Source: Planctomycetota bacterium (lineage in GTDB: Bacteria; Planctomycetota; J058; JARGOJ01). Taken from it: a stretch of DNA of 11,418 nt. Where the stretch lies: the NCBI GenBank assembly GCA_029210225.1, contig JARGOJ010000201.1:1-11418 (forward strand). The letters run 5' to 3'. The notes under the pieces were generated by a model. It was not told where the DNA came from. It saw nothing but the letters and a program-made list of their open reading frames with translations, and made no database searches. Below are positions 1-6,229 of this stretch, piece by piece (position 1 is the stretch's first letter; every line of letters begins with the position of its first letter). Position numbers and translations under genes: made by a program.

Positions 1-470
1 CTGTGAGCGCTGGGAACGCCTCGGGAATCACAGATGGCGCCGCGATGGTGCTCATTATGACTGAGGAGAAAGCTGAGGAGCTGGGATTAGCTGTCTTGGC
101 TGTCTTTGAAGGCCACGCAACCGCTGGAGTCGATCCGAAGCTTATGGGGGTGGGCCCAGTCCCAGCGATAGAGAAATTATTGAAGCGCTGTGGCGCTGAA
201 TCGATCAATGACTATGATTTGGTCGAAATCAACGAAGCCTTCGCCGCTCAGGTGATCGCTTGTGAGCGCGCCCTTAAGTTGGATAGAGAACGCTTGAATG
301 TCATTGGTGGCGCCATTGCTTTGGGTCATCAAATCGGCGCGACCGGAGCAAGGATCGTCGTGACCCTGCTCCATGAATTAAAACGACGAGGACAAAGCCG
401 CGGAGTCGCAAGCCTCTGTGTAAGCGGTGGCTACGGTGTCGCAGCGGCTTTTACAGTCAACCTTTCGTGA
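1..470 (+). CDS. Acetyl-CoA acetyltransferase (thiolase), C-terminal part only
   Basis: This is the C-terminal 155 residues or so of a thiolase, read in frame from base 3. The start lies outside the window and roughly 240 residues should be missing. Family knowledge: thiolases condense two acyl-CoAs to 3-ketoacyl-CoA or cleave it with CoA, in fatty-acid or acetoacetyl-CoA/PHB metabolism. Seen here are the entry motif SAGNASGITDGAA, then AGVDPKLMGVGPVPAI, the NEAFAAQ motif (residues 77-83 of the fragment), the catalytic-His block GGAIALGHQIGATGAR (His109) and the second active-site Cys139 in LCVSGGYG. Two deviations are visible: the usual HPIG reads HQIG, and the usual Cys-x-Gly-Gly-Gly region reads CVSGG. 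The dehydrogenase that follows on the same strand supports an acyl-CoA pathway. Chain-length specificity cannot be judged from this part, so no symbol is given. Confidence 0.93.
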   Translation, partial: VSAGNASGITDGAAMVLIMTEEKAEELGLAVLAVFEGHATAGVDPKLMGVGPVPAIEKLLKRCGAESINDYDLVEINEAFAAQVIACERALKLDRERLNVIGGAIALGHQIGATGARIVVTLLHELKRRGQSRGVASLCVSGGYGVAAAFTVNLS

Positions 471-483
471 GTAAGAACGCCTT

Positions 484-487
484 GGAG
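484..487 (+). promoter_or_regulatory. Shine-Dalgarno that sets the dehydrogenase start at 494
   Basis: GGAG lies 6 bases before the ATG at 494. The alternative upstream GTG at 467 overlaps the thiolase stop (GTGA) and has no comparable site. It would also add nine residues before the beta strand that begins the Rossmann fold. Confidence 0.7.
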
Positions 488-493
488 AATGGC

Positions 494-1351
494 ATGAGTG
501 AAATCAAAATAGTTGGTGTGGTTGGTTGCGGCCTCATGGGGTCCGGAATCGTCGAAGTCTCTGCGCGCTCGGGTTACACAACCATCGTGCGGGAGATCAA
601 CGACGAAGCTCTCGCCCGTGGCATGGAGCGCATTCACAAGTCAACAGGGCGGGCCGTCAAGCGCGGCAAACTCAGCGAAGAAGGCCAGAAAGAGATCCTC
701 GATCGGATCACTGGTGTCACCTCCGTCGATGGCCTCTCCGATTGCGACGTCATCATCGAAGCCGCCACCGAGAACCTTCCCCTCAAAATCAAAATCTGGG
801 AAGAAATTGCCAAAGCCAAGAAAGACGGAGCGCTCCTCGCTACAAACACGTCTTCTATTCCACTTTCAAAGTTAGCCGTCGCGACAGGCGATCCTGAAGG
901 ATTCATGGGTCTTCACTTCATGAACCCGGTTCCTGTCATGAAGCTCGTCGAAATCGTCCGTGGCCTCGCCACAAGCGACGAAACATACGAGCGCGGCGCC
1001 AACTTCATTAAGTCCCTTGGCAAGGACATTATCACAGCTAAAGACACTCCCGGATTTGTGATAAACGCTCTGCTCGTTCCCTACCTTTGCGAAGCGATTC
1101 GCATGGTTGAGAGCGGCGTCGCGACCCCGGAAGACATTGATAAAGGTATGATGGGCGGCTGCAACATGCCGATGGGTCCTTTAACTCTCGCCGACTTTGT
1201 TGGCCTCGATACGACTTTGGCCATCGCCGACGTCCTCTTCGATGAGTTCAAAGATCCTAAGTATGCTGCTCCTCCCCTTCTTCGCCGCATGGTCGAATTA
1301 GGACGTTATGGACGCAAATCTGGCCGTGGTTTTTACGATCACTCTAAGTAA
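494..1351 (+). CDS. hbd: 3-hydroxybutyryl-CoA / 3-hydroxyacyl-CoA dehydrogenase
   Basis: From the ATG at 494 the protein is 285 residues, close to the usual length of about 282 for single-function enzymes. It interconverts 3-hydroxyacyl-CoA and 3-ketoacyl-CoA with NAD(P) in the cytoplasm. The N-terminal Rossmann fold carries the dinucleotide loop GCGLMGSG (residues 11-18) directly after the first beta strand. Active-site positions known from HADH-type enzymes are all present: Ser120 in TNTSS, His141 in HFMNP, Glu153 in KLVEIV and Asn191 in PGFVINALL. The C-terminal all-helical domain shows PMGPLTLAD (227-235) and ends with the family signature YGRKSGRGFY. The gene begins 23 bases after the thiolase stop, so the two are probably co-transcribed and act on consecutive steps. 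The orientation of flux (butyrate/PHB-type synthesis or beta-oxidation) cannot be decided here. Confidence 0.94.
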   Translation: MSEIKIVGVVGCGLMGSGIVEVSARSGYTTIVREINDEALARGMERIHKSTGRAVKRGKLSEEGQKEILDRITGVTSVDGLSDCDVIIEAATENLPLKIKIWEEIAKAKKDGALLATNTSSIPLSKLAVATGDPEGFMGLHFMNPVPVMKLVEIVRGLATSDETYERGANFIKSLGKDIITAKDTPGFVINALLVPYLCEAIRMVESGVATPEDIDKGMMGGCNMPMGPLTLADFVGLDTTLAIADVLFDEFKDPKYAAPPLLRRMVELGRYGRKSGRGFYDHSK

Positions 1352-1400
1352 GGGTTCGCCAATATTTAACATGTGATATTTTAGGCTTTGGAATTTGCTA

Positions 1401-1494
1401 TTTGACAAGGCATGAGGCGTGGAGTTTAGCGGGCTAAACGACCAACGAGGAACGCAGTCAAAGAGCAAAGGACAAGCATAAAAAACGCATGCTT
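1401..1494. repeat. Nested inverted-repeat element in the hbd-cyclophilin gap
   Basis: The 199-base gap 1352-1550 holds no gene but an ordered set of complementary segments. TTTGAC (1401-1406) pairs with GTCAAA (1457-1462). Inside it GCGT (1417-1420) pairs with ACGC (1452-1455). Inside that is a perfect dyad, GTTTAGC-GG-GCTAAAC (1424-1439). A separate hairpin follows, AAGCAT (1474-1479) with ATGCTT (1489-1494), loop 9 bases. No T-run follows, so it is not a typical terminator. It could be a REP-like repeat, a structured leader of the downstream mRNA, or an operator. The outer arm also contains a perfect -35 hexamer TTGACA (1402-1407), but 17 bases later only TTTAGC is found, a poor -10. Confidence 0.5.
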
Positions 1495-1550
1495 CTTATT
1501 GGCGGGCCCCAAACAAACGCTTTTCATTAGACTCGTTTTGAGGCACTCCT

Positions 1551-2477
1551 ATGTATCGTTATGCGCTGGCACTTATTGGTGTTTTCTTCTGTATGCCTGC
1601 TTTTGCGGAAGCAAAGCTCGAAGTCTCTGTGGCTGTCGTCTCCACTCAGGTGAATACCCTGAAAGTCGGAGATATGGCAAACCTCACAGTGACCGTGACC
1701 AACAAAGGTGACAAAGCGGCCGAGAACCTCAAGGTTCTCAGTTTTGACCGCCAGTCTATCTTCTTAAAGGTTGCCTACAAAGGCTCCAAGAAGACCTTCG
1801 TTGACACTCAAATTCATGATGGCCTCATGCGCCCCAAGAAGTTTGACCGCTTCAAGCTCGACGCCACAAAATCCAAGACCTACAACATCTTGGTTCCCTG
1901 TCTCCTCGCCGAAGAGCTCACGGTCACCGCCGTCTATGCAGGAGCCGGCAATGAGATTCAGAGCGCCCCAACCGTCCTGAAAATCTCTCCTTTTGGTCCC
2001 AAGGGACTTGTGAAAGAAGCCGGAGTCAAGGTTTACACCAACCGAGGCAGCTTCGAGATCAAGTTGTTCCCCAAAGACGCCACCGGAACCTGCAATAACT
2101 TCGTCAGACTGATTCACAAGAACTTCTATAACGGCCTCATTTTCCACCGCATCATCAAAGATTTCATGATTCAAGGTGGTTGCCCTCGCGGCACAGGCAC
2201 CGGCGGACCCGGCTACAACATTCTTGGTGAGATCACCGGCAAGAGACACAATCCAGGGCGCGTCGCTATGGCTCACTCCGGAAACAAAGACTCTGGCGGA
2301 TGCCAGTTCTATATCTGCACTGGTGAAGCCCAAGGCCTCAATCAAAAACACTCTGTCTTCGGTGAAGTCGTTAAAGGCATGGACGTCGTTAATGTTCATG
2401 GCAAGACCAAGACAAACCTGCGCAACAACAAACCCGCTGTTCCACAGCGTATTCGTCGCATGGTTTTGGTCCCCTGA
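1551..2477 (+). CDS. Exported cyclophilin-type peptidyl-prolyl isomerase with N-terminal beta-sandwich-like domain
   Basis: This 308-residue protein should catalyse cis-trans isomerisation of Xaa-Pro bonds outside the cytoplasm. Residues 1-19 form a signal peptide ending PAFA before Glu20. Residues about 22-147 look like an Ig/CARDB-type beta sandwich, with VGDMANLTVTVTNKGDKAAENL as a typical strand pair pattern split across residues 39-60. Residues about 155-308 are the cyclophilin domain. It has the catalytic FHR (Arg200), FMIQGG (Phe205, Met206, Gln208), CQFY (Gln252, Phe253) and HSVFGEV with the His seen in human CypA. The position of the cyclosporin-contacting Trp is Leu263. GAGG lies 7 bases before the ATG. 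A second cyclophilin follows 46 bases later. The N-terminal domain assignment is inferred from sequence pattern, and its ligand is unknown. Confidence 0.88.
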   Translation: MYRYALALIGVFFCMPAFAEAKLEVSVAVVSTQVNTLKVGDMANLTVTVTNKGDKAAENLKVLSFDRQSIFLKVAYKGSKKTFVDTQIHDGLMRPKKFDRFKLDATKSKTYNILVPCLLAEELTVTAVYAGAGNEIQSAPTVLKISPFGPKGLVKEAGVKVYTNRGSFEIKLFPKDATGTCNNFVRLIHKNFYNGLIFHRIIKDFMIQGGCPRGTGTGGPGYNILGEITGKRHNPGRVAMAHSGNKDSGGCQFYICTGEAQGLNQKHSVFGEVVKGMDVVNVHGKTKTNLRNNKPAVPQRIRRMVLVP

Positions 2478-2523
2478 GATCCGATTGATTCACTGAAGAG
2501 ACTACTTACGAAAGGTTCATTTC

Positions 2524-3003
2524 ATGACACACCCATACGCTGGCAAACAAGCCCGTATCACGACCACCGTTGGTGAGATCGTTCTCAAGTTCTTCCCTGA
2601 GATCGCTCCCAACCACGTCAAGAACTTTTGCGACCTCGCGAGCAAAGGCTTCTACAATGGCGTCATCTTCCACCGCACGATTCCTGGCTTCATGATCCAG
2701 GGTGGCTGCCCTAACGGAACCGGAATGGGCGGCCCTGGCTACACCATCGACGCCGAGTTCAGCAAGACGCCTCACAAGCGCGGCACGCTCTCTATGGCTC
2801 GTACTTCCGATCCTAACAGCGCCGGCTCACAGTTCTTCCTCATGCACGCTGACACTCCTTACCTCGACGGACAATACTCTGTCTTTGGTGAGATCGTCAC
2901 GGGCATCGAAGTCGTCGACAAGATCGTGAACGCTCCAAAAGGCGCCAACGATCGCCCAACAAATCCCGTGTCCATGACAAGCGTCACCCTCTTCGACGCC
3001 TGA
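2524..3003 (+). CDS. Cyclophilin-type peptidyl-prolyl cis-trans isomerase, cytoplasmic
   Basis: This is a compact 159-residue single-domain cyclophilin with no signal peptide, so probably cytoplasmic. The catalytic set is complete: Arg51 in FHR, Phe56-Met57 and Gln59 in GFMIQGG, and Gln103-Phe104 in GSQFF. The YLDGQYSVFG segment has Tyr113 where human CypA has Trp121, a substitution common in bacterial members and associated with weak cyclosporin binding. The ATG is preceded by AAAGG with 8 bases of spacing. It follows the exported cyclophilin on the same strand with a 46-base gap and no visible terminator, so the pair is probably one operon. The closely matching catalytic cores (FYNGxIFHR, FMIQGGCP, GxGGPGY) suggest an old tandem duplication with one copy gaining a signal and an extra domain. 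Confidence 0.95.
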   Translation: MTHPYAGKQARITTTVGEIVLKFFPEIAPNHVKNFCDLASKGFYNGVIFHRTIPGFMIQGGCPNGTGMGGPGYTIDAEFSKTPHKRGTLSMARTSDPNSAGSQFFLMHADTPYLDGQYSVFGEIVTGIEVVDKIVNAPKGANDRPTNPVSMTSVTLFDA

Positions 3004-3014
3004 ACCGGACCCTC

Positions 3015-3038
3015 GCTCAAGGTCTATGATTCTTGAGC
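3015..3038 (+). repeat. Perfect 7-bp hairpin after the cyclophilin operon
   Basis: GCTCAAG (3015-3021) and CTTGAGC (3032-3038) form a perfect 7-bp stem with a 10-base loop, 12 bases past the stop codon. There is no T-run directly after it. It may stabilise the 3' end or act together with the terminator-like stem just downstream. Confidence 0.5.
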
Positions 3039-3044
3039 ATCTCG

Positions 3045-3088
3045 AAAACCCAGACTGCCGCAGATTCTTTGCTCAGGATGGGTTTTTT
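3045..3088 (+). terminator. Probable terminator of the cyclophilin operon
   Basis: AAAACCCA (3045-3052) is complementary to TGGGTTTT (3079-3086), and the T-run continues to six T at 3083-3088. The loop of about 26 bases is long but contains a small inner stem, CTG-CCG-CAG (3055-3063). It lies between the second cyclophilin and the RING-like gene. Its end is only 17 bases before the next ATG, which leaves little room for a separate promoter. Confidence 0.5.
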
Positions 3089-3105
3089 CGTGTACAGTTC
3101 GAATC

Positions 3106-3513
3106 ATGAGCGGTGAGACACGAATCCAAGTGACGAAGCGACGCAATGAGGGCAATGAGCGCTGCCTTTACTGCCATGAAGACTTCGAGCCTGACTCTAT
3201 CAAGGTGACCTGTCCACAGTGTGATTCGCCCCAACATCGTGCCTGCGCGATGATCCACGAGCGCTGCCCAACAATGGGTTGCACCGCAACCTGGGCAAAT
3301 TTAGCGGGGGCTGGTGAACGAATATCGGAAGATGAACTCAGTGAACGAGCGCAGGCATTAGTGTCTGCTCACGCGAAGTTGTCGAATAATCGCGCAGAGA
3401 AGCTACGTTGGATTGGGCGTAAATTTTTGGTCTGGGGAATTGTGCTCTGCGCCTTTATCTTCATCTTGGTTCTGAACGTCTTAAAGAACGTCAATTTCTG
3501 GAAGATGTTTTAA
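3106..3513 (+). CDS. RING-like zinc-cluster protein with one membrane helix
   Basis: This 135-residue protein is of unknown role. Residues 20-59 hold a cross-brace-like metal cluster: C20-x2-C23, C36-x2-C39, H44-x2-C47 and C54-x4-C59, with CPQC and CP-x-x-GC reminiscent of RING/treble-clef fingers. Residues about 61-100 are polar and helical. Residues about 107-127 form one strongly hydrophobic membrane helix, followed by a short tail ending FWKMF. With no signal peptide, the zinc cluster most likely faces the cytoplasm as in tail-anchored proteins. Prokaryotic RING-finger families with this kind of layout are described in the comparative-genomics literature. Ubiquitin-ligase activity should not be assumed. 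No Shine-Dalgarno is evident before the ATG. The gene converges on the sigma-54 regulator with 17 bases between stops. Confidence 0.72.
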   Translation: MSGETRIQVTKRRNEGNERCLYCHEDFEPDSIKVTCPQCDSPQHRACAMIHERCPTMGCTATWANLAGAGERISEDELSERAQALVSAHAKLSNNRAEKLRWIGRKFLVWGIVLCAFIFILVLNVLKNVNFWKMF

Positions 3514-3530
3514 GGCGTCTGCAAGCGCTC

Positions 3531-5066
3531 TCAACGGAAGTCGTCGATTTCCAAACCCGCTGCCACTAGCTTCTCCCGCAGTCGCTTACGGTCTAAGCCA
3601 GCCATGCGAGCAGCCTTTGAGACATTGCCGTTTGTCTGAGTAAGGAGCTGGCTGAAGTACTGTCGATCGAAGTTCTTAATCAGTTCATCTCTAACGGCCT
3701 TATAACTCTCTGACTCTTTGAAGTTGATAGACGAGAAGTCGATTTGGTCGACCTTGTCGACTTTTGGGTTCATCCCGGTGCTTACTGCGCTCGCCGGAGC
3801 TGCTGACGGAGCAAAGGCGGCTGGACTTTGGAAAGGTGTGGCCGCTTGAGGGGCTGGAGCTGCGGTGGGGGTAAAACCTGGATGAGTCATGGGGCTGACT
3901 TCCTCGCCAAAGCCGAAGCCTGGGAGTAGGAGATGGTCAGGACTCATGACCGTTGTCTTTTGGTTGACACAGGAAATAGCGGCAGCGCGGAGCAGGTTTT
4001 GAAGCTCTCGAACGTTGCCGGGCCAATCATATTCCATGAGGCGGTTCATGGCGCTGTCGCTGATCTCTATAGGATCTCGGCGGTCGGCGGCGGCGGTTCT
4101 CTTTAGCAAAGCGCGAGCGAGGATAGGAATATCGGAGCGTCGTTGCCTAAGGGGTGGGAGGACGATGGTAAAGGCGGCCAAGCGGAAGAAGAGGTCGCTG
4201 CGAAAGTGGCCTTCGGCGGCGGCGCGGCGCAATGGAATATTGGTCGCAGCGACGACCCGGGCATCCACTTTGCGGGCCTTCGTTTCCCCTAGGCGTCTAA
4301 TCTCGCCGGTCTCGATGGCTCTGAGGAGCTTGGCTTGACTCTTCTTGGTAATCTCACCAATCTCGTCGAGGAAAATAGTGCCTCCGGAGGCGGCGGCGAG
4401 GAGTCCTTCTTTGGCGTGGGTGGCTCCGGTAAAGGCGCCTTGGGTGTGGCCAAACAACTCGCTTTCGAAGAGGTCGTGTTCGAGAGTCGCGCAGTTGACG
4501 ACGACAAATTGACCTCGGTTGCGGAAGCTGAGGCGGTGGATGGCTGTCGACACCAGCTCTTTTCCTGTTCCAGTCTCTCCTTGAATCAAGACGGCGAGGT
4601 CTGTGTTCGCGACTTGGAGGATGCGTGAGAAGACATCCTTCATGGCGGCGCTCTCGCCGATCATCTCAGGGAATTGATCGCTGTCAGTCGCTCCTTGGCT
4701 GGCACCGACTTTCTTGATGCGCTCAAGGATGGCGAGGAGGTCGTCAGGGGGGAAGGGTTTTTGGAGGTAGTCGAAGGCTCCGTATTGCTTCGCCTTACCA
4801 GCGTCCTCCAAGCTGCCGTAGCCGGTCATTACGATGACGGCGCAGTTTGGATAAGTTTGAACGGTGTGCTTGAGGAGGGTGAAGCCGTCCAGGGTGGGCA
4901 TTTGGATGTCGGTGATGAGTACATCAGGCTTGAACTTGCCGAGGCGGGCCAGAGCGGAGGCGCCGTCGGATGAGAGTTCTAGCTCGTATCCCTGGAGTTT
5001 GAGGAAGTCAGCAACCATAGTCGCCAATCGTTCGTCGTCGTCAGCCACGAGGATGCGCTGAACCAT
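3531..5066 (-). CDS. NtrC-type sigma-54-dependent response regulator
   Basis: From the ATG at 5066 the protein has 511 residues. An N-terminal receiver domain (about 3-117) shows the acidic pocket near residues 9-11, phospho-acceptor Asp53 (TDIQMP), Thr81 and Lys104. The AAA+ sigma-54 activator domain follows, with Walker A GETGTGKE (163-170), the sigma-54-contacting GAFTGA loop (210-215), Walker B GTIFLDEIG (229-237) and WPGNVRELQN. A Fis-type helix-turn-helix (about 481-505, NVSKAARMAGLDRKRLREKL) binds DNA. The linker between AAA+ and HTH is long and Pro/Ala-rich (about 392-432). Phosphorylation should trigger oligomerisation and ATP-driven opening of sigma-54 promoters. Its partner ends 5 bases upstream. 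I found no convincing -24/-12 promoter in the window, so its targets are probably elsewhere. Confidence 0.95.
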   Translation of the reverse strand: MVQRILVADDDERLATMVADFLKLQGYELELSSDGASALARLGKFKPDVLITDIQMPTLDGFTLLKHTVQTYPNCAVIVMTGYGSLEDAGKAKQYGAFDYLQKPFPPDDLLAILERIKKVGASQGATDSDQFPEMIGESAAMKDVFSRILQVANTDLAVLIQGETGTGKELVSTAIHRLSFRNRGQFVVVNCATLEHDLFESELFGHTQGAFTGATHAKEGLLAAASGGTIFLDEIGEITKKSQAKLLRAIETGEIRRLGETKARKVDARVVAATNIPLRRAAAEGHFRSDLFFRLAAFTIVLPPLRQRRSDIPILARALLKRTAAADRRDPIEISDSAMNRLMEYDWPGNVRELQNLLRAAAISCVNQKTTVMSPDHLLLPGFGFGEEVSPMTHPGFTPTAAPAPQAATPFQSPAAFAPSAAPASAVSTGMNPKVDKVDQIDFSSINFKESESYKAVRDELIKNFDRQYFSQLLTQTNGNVSKAARMAGLDRKRLREKLVAAGLEIDDFR

Positions 5067-5071
5067 AGAGT

Positions 5072-6085
5072 TCAATCCTTTGTTTTCTGGCTTTGAAACA
5101 CAGTTTGTAGTTCGTCAATGGCGAAGGGTTTAACGAGGTAGCCGAGGGCCTTCACCTCTTCAAGTTTTTGCGCCGACTCTTTAGAAGCCTCATCACCGCT
5201 CATCATAATGATAGGTAAATCGGAGGATTCTTTAAGGGCTTTGGCGACGTCGAAGCCGTTTGCGTCTCCGAGGTTGATGTCAATCAAGGCTGCGTCCGGC
5301 TTTGCTGAGTTGAGTTTGTCCAGAGCTTCTGTGGGGTTGATGGCAAAGGTGGCCTGGATTCCGACGGATTTCAGAAGCGCTTCGAAGTATATACGAAGGT
5401 TGAGGTCGTCGTCGATGACTAATAGAGAGCGCGGTTTGAAGCTTGAGGCTCGCTGTTTGGCTTGTTCGTGGATATGAGTGGGGATGATCACGATACTCTC
5501 TGGTATTTCAACTCGAATCGACCGCTCCTGTGGGGCACTCTCAATGTGAATTTGACCACCGGCGTCGATGAGGAACTGTTCTGTAAACGCGAGTGACTCG
5601 GACCAGCGCGGGTCTTTGTCCTCGCTGAGCTGATAGACAATTTCTGCGAAGGCATCTTCATGAGTCTGGAGACGGATGGCCGAGCATTGACTGCGATCGA
5701 GAGCGGTCAGGAGACCACAGATGGCGCGGGTGATAAACCAGGAGTCGTCGGGGTCGAGGAATACGTGGCCAAAATCGTCGAGGGTCATTCGGGTGGGGGT
5801 ATTGGGAGCGTTCTTGGCGATTCGCAAAGCTGCGTTGAGGGCTCTTGCGAGGCTTGGTGGCCCGGAGCGTCCGGTGGCCCCAGGGGGAGCGGCGATGGCC
5901 CTCAGGTCGGCAAGCTCGGCGACGACGTCTTTGGTGAGGGCGCTAAAGCGGCTTTGGGATTCTTTAGGGACGAGGGTTTGGATGGCAAATTCGATGGTGG
6001 TCATGAGGTTGTTCAAGCTGTGAACCTGGCCCCGAACGGTTTGTTGGAGGAGGGCGAGCTCAAGCGCGGGAAGGTTTTTTGTCAT
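5072..6085 (-). CDS. Degenerate histidine-kinase/phosphotransferase module fused to a receiver domain
   Basis: This 337-residue soluble protein has no sensor and no membrane segment. Residues about 8-65 resemble a DHp dimerisation helix pair with an H-box, VHSLNNLM (His22). Residues about 105-196 look like a worn ATPase domain: AGGQIHIES near 175-183 and the final beta strand match the end of HATPase folds. However, the N-box Asn, the DxGxG G1 box and the GLGL G2 box cannot be found, and SESLAF occupies the last position. Residues about 219-335 are an intact receiver with acidic cluster Asp225-227, phospho-acceptor Asp269 (LIDINLG), Ser296 and Lys319 (VKPF). The residue after His22 is Ser, not the usual Glu/Asp. 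It probably relays or removes phosphate rather than autophosphorylating, with the adjacent sigma-54 regulator as likely partner. No clear Shine-Dalgarno is seen. Confidence 0.8.
   Translation of the reverse strand: MTKNLPALELALLQQTVRGQVHSLNNLMTTIEFAIQTLVPKESQSRFSALTKDVVAELADLRAIAAPPGATGRSGPPSLARALNAALRIAKNAPNTPTRMTLDDFGHVFLDPDDSWFITRAICGLLTALDRSQCSAIRLQTHEDAFAEIVYQLSEDKDPRWSESLAFTEQFLIDAGGQIHIESAPQERSIRVEIPESIVIIPTHIHEQAKQRASSFKPRSLLVIDDDLNLRIYFEALLKSVGIQATFAINPTEALDKLNSAKPDAALIDINLGDANGFDVAKALKESSDLPIIMMSGDEASKESAQKLEEVKALGYLVKPFAIDELQTVFQSQKTKD
5076..5081 (-). promoter_or_regulatory. Shine-Dalgarno favouring the ATG start of the response regulator
   Basis: AAAGGA on the minus strand lies 9 bases before the ATG at 5066. 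The longer reading (TTG at 5075, overlapping the upstream stop as TTGA) would abut this site with no spacing. It would also add only three residues, so 5066 is the better start. Confidence 0.6.
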
Positions 6086-6161
6086 GGTTCGACTTTTAAC
6101 CCTGATTTCTGGCGTTCAGAATTTGGAGGGACTCAGGGTACCACATCCCCTGCTAGTACAC

Positions 6162-6187
6162 AAAAAGAGGAGCCGTTTGGCTCCCCT
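6162..6187 (-). terminator. Intrinsic terminator after the secreted coiled-coil gene
   Basis: Read on the minus strand, AGGGGAGCC and GGCTCCTCT form a 9-bp stem (one G-U pair) around an AAAC loop, followed by a run of five T (6166-6162). It lies 43 bases past the stop of the secreted protein gene. It separates that gene from the signalling pair downstream, which therefore probably has its own promoter within about 6086-6161. I could not identify that promoter. Confidence 0.85.
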
Positions 6188-6229
6188 CCTTGAAATGAAT
6201 CGGTTGTTGTCTTTTGGATTCGGTCGTGA

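Noticed and set aside
467..496. GTG start for the dehydrogenase overlapping the thiolase stop (GTGA)
   Set aside because: The ATG at 494 has a GGAG at ideal spacing and gives the normal family N-terminus.
1361..1380. AATAT...ATATT stem with T-rich end as an hbd terminator
   Set aside because: The stem has only five A-T pairs with a 10-base loop, too weak to call.
1402..1430. TTGACA-N17-TTTAGC as a promoter for the cyclophilin operon
   Set aside because: The -35 is perfect but the -10 matches only three of six. Both boxes are also arms of the inverted-repeat element, so I did not call it as a promoter.
1764..2399. 211-codon open frame on the minus strand opposite the exported cyclophilin
   Set aside because: It lies wholly within a gene with clear catalytic motifs. 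It lacks a recognisable domain and looks like a codon-bias shadow.
4688..4710. TGGCAC followed by TTCTTGATGC, resembling a sigma-54 -24/-12 site
   Set aside because: The -12 element does not match at the proper spacing. The site is inside and antisense to the response-regulator gene, with no gene to drive.
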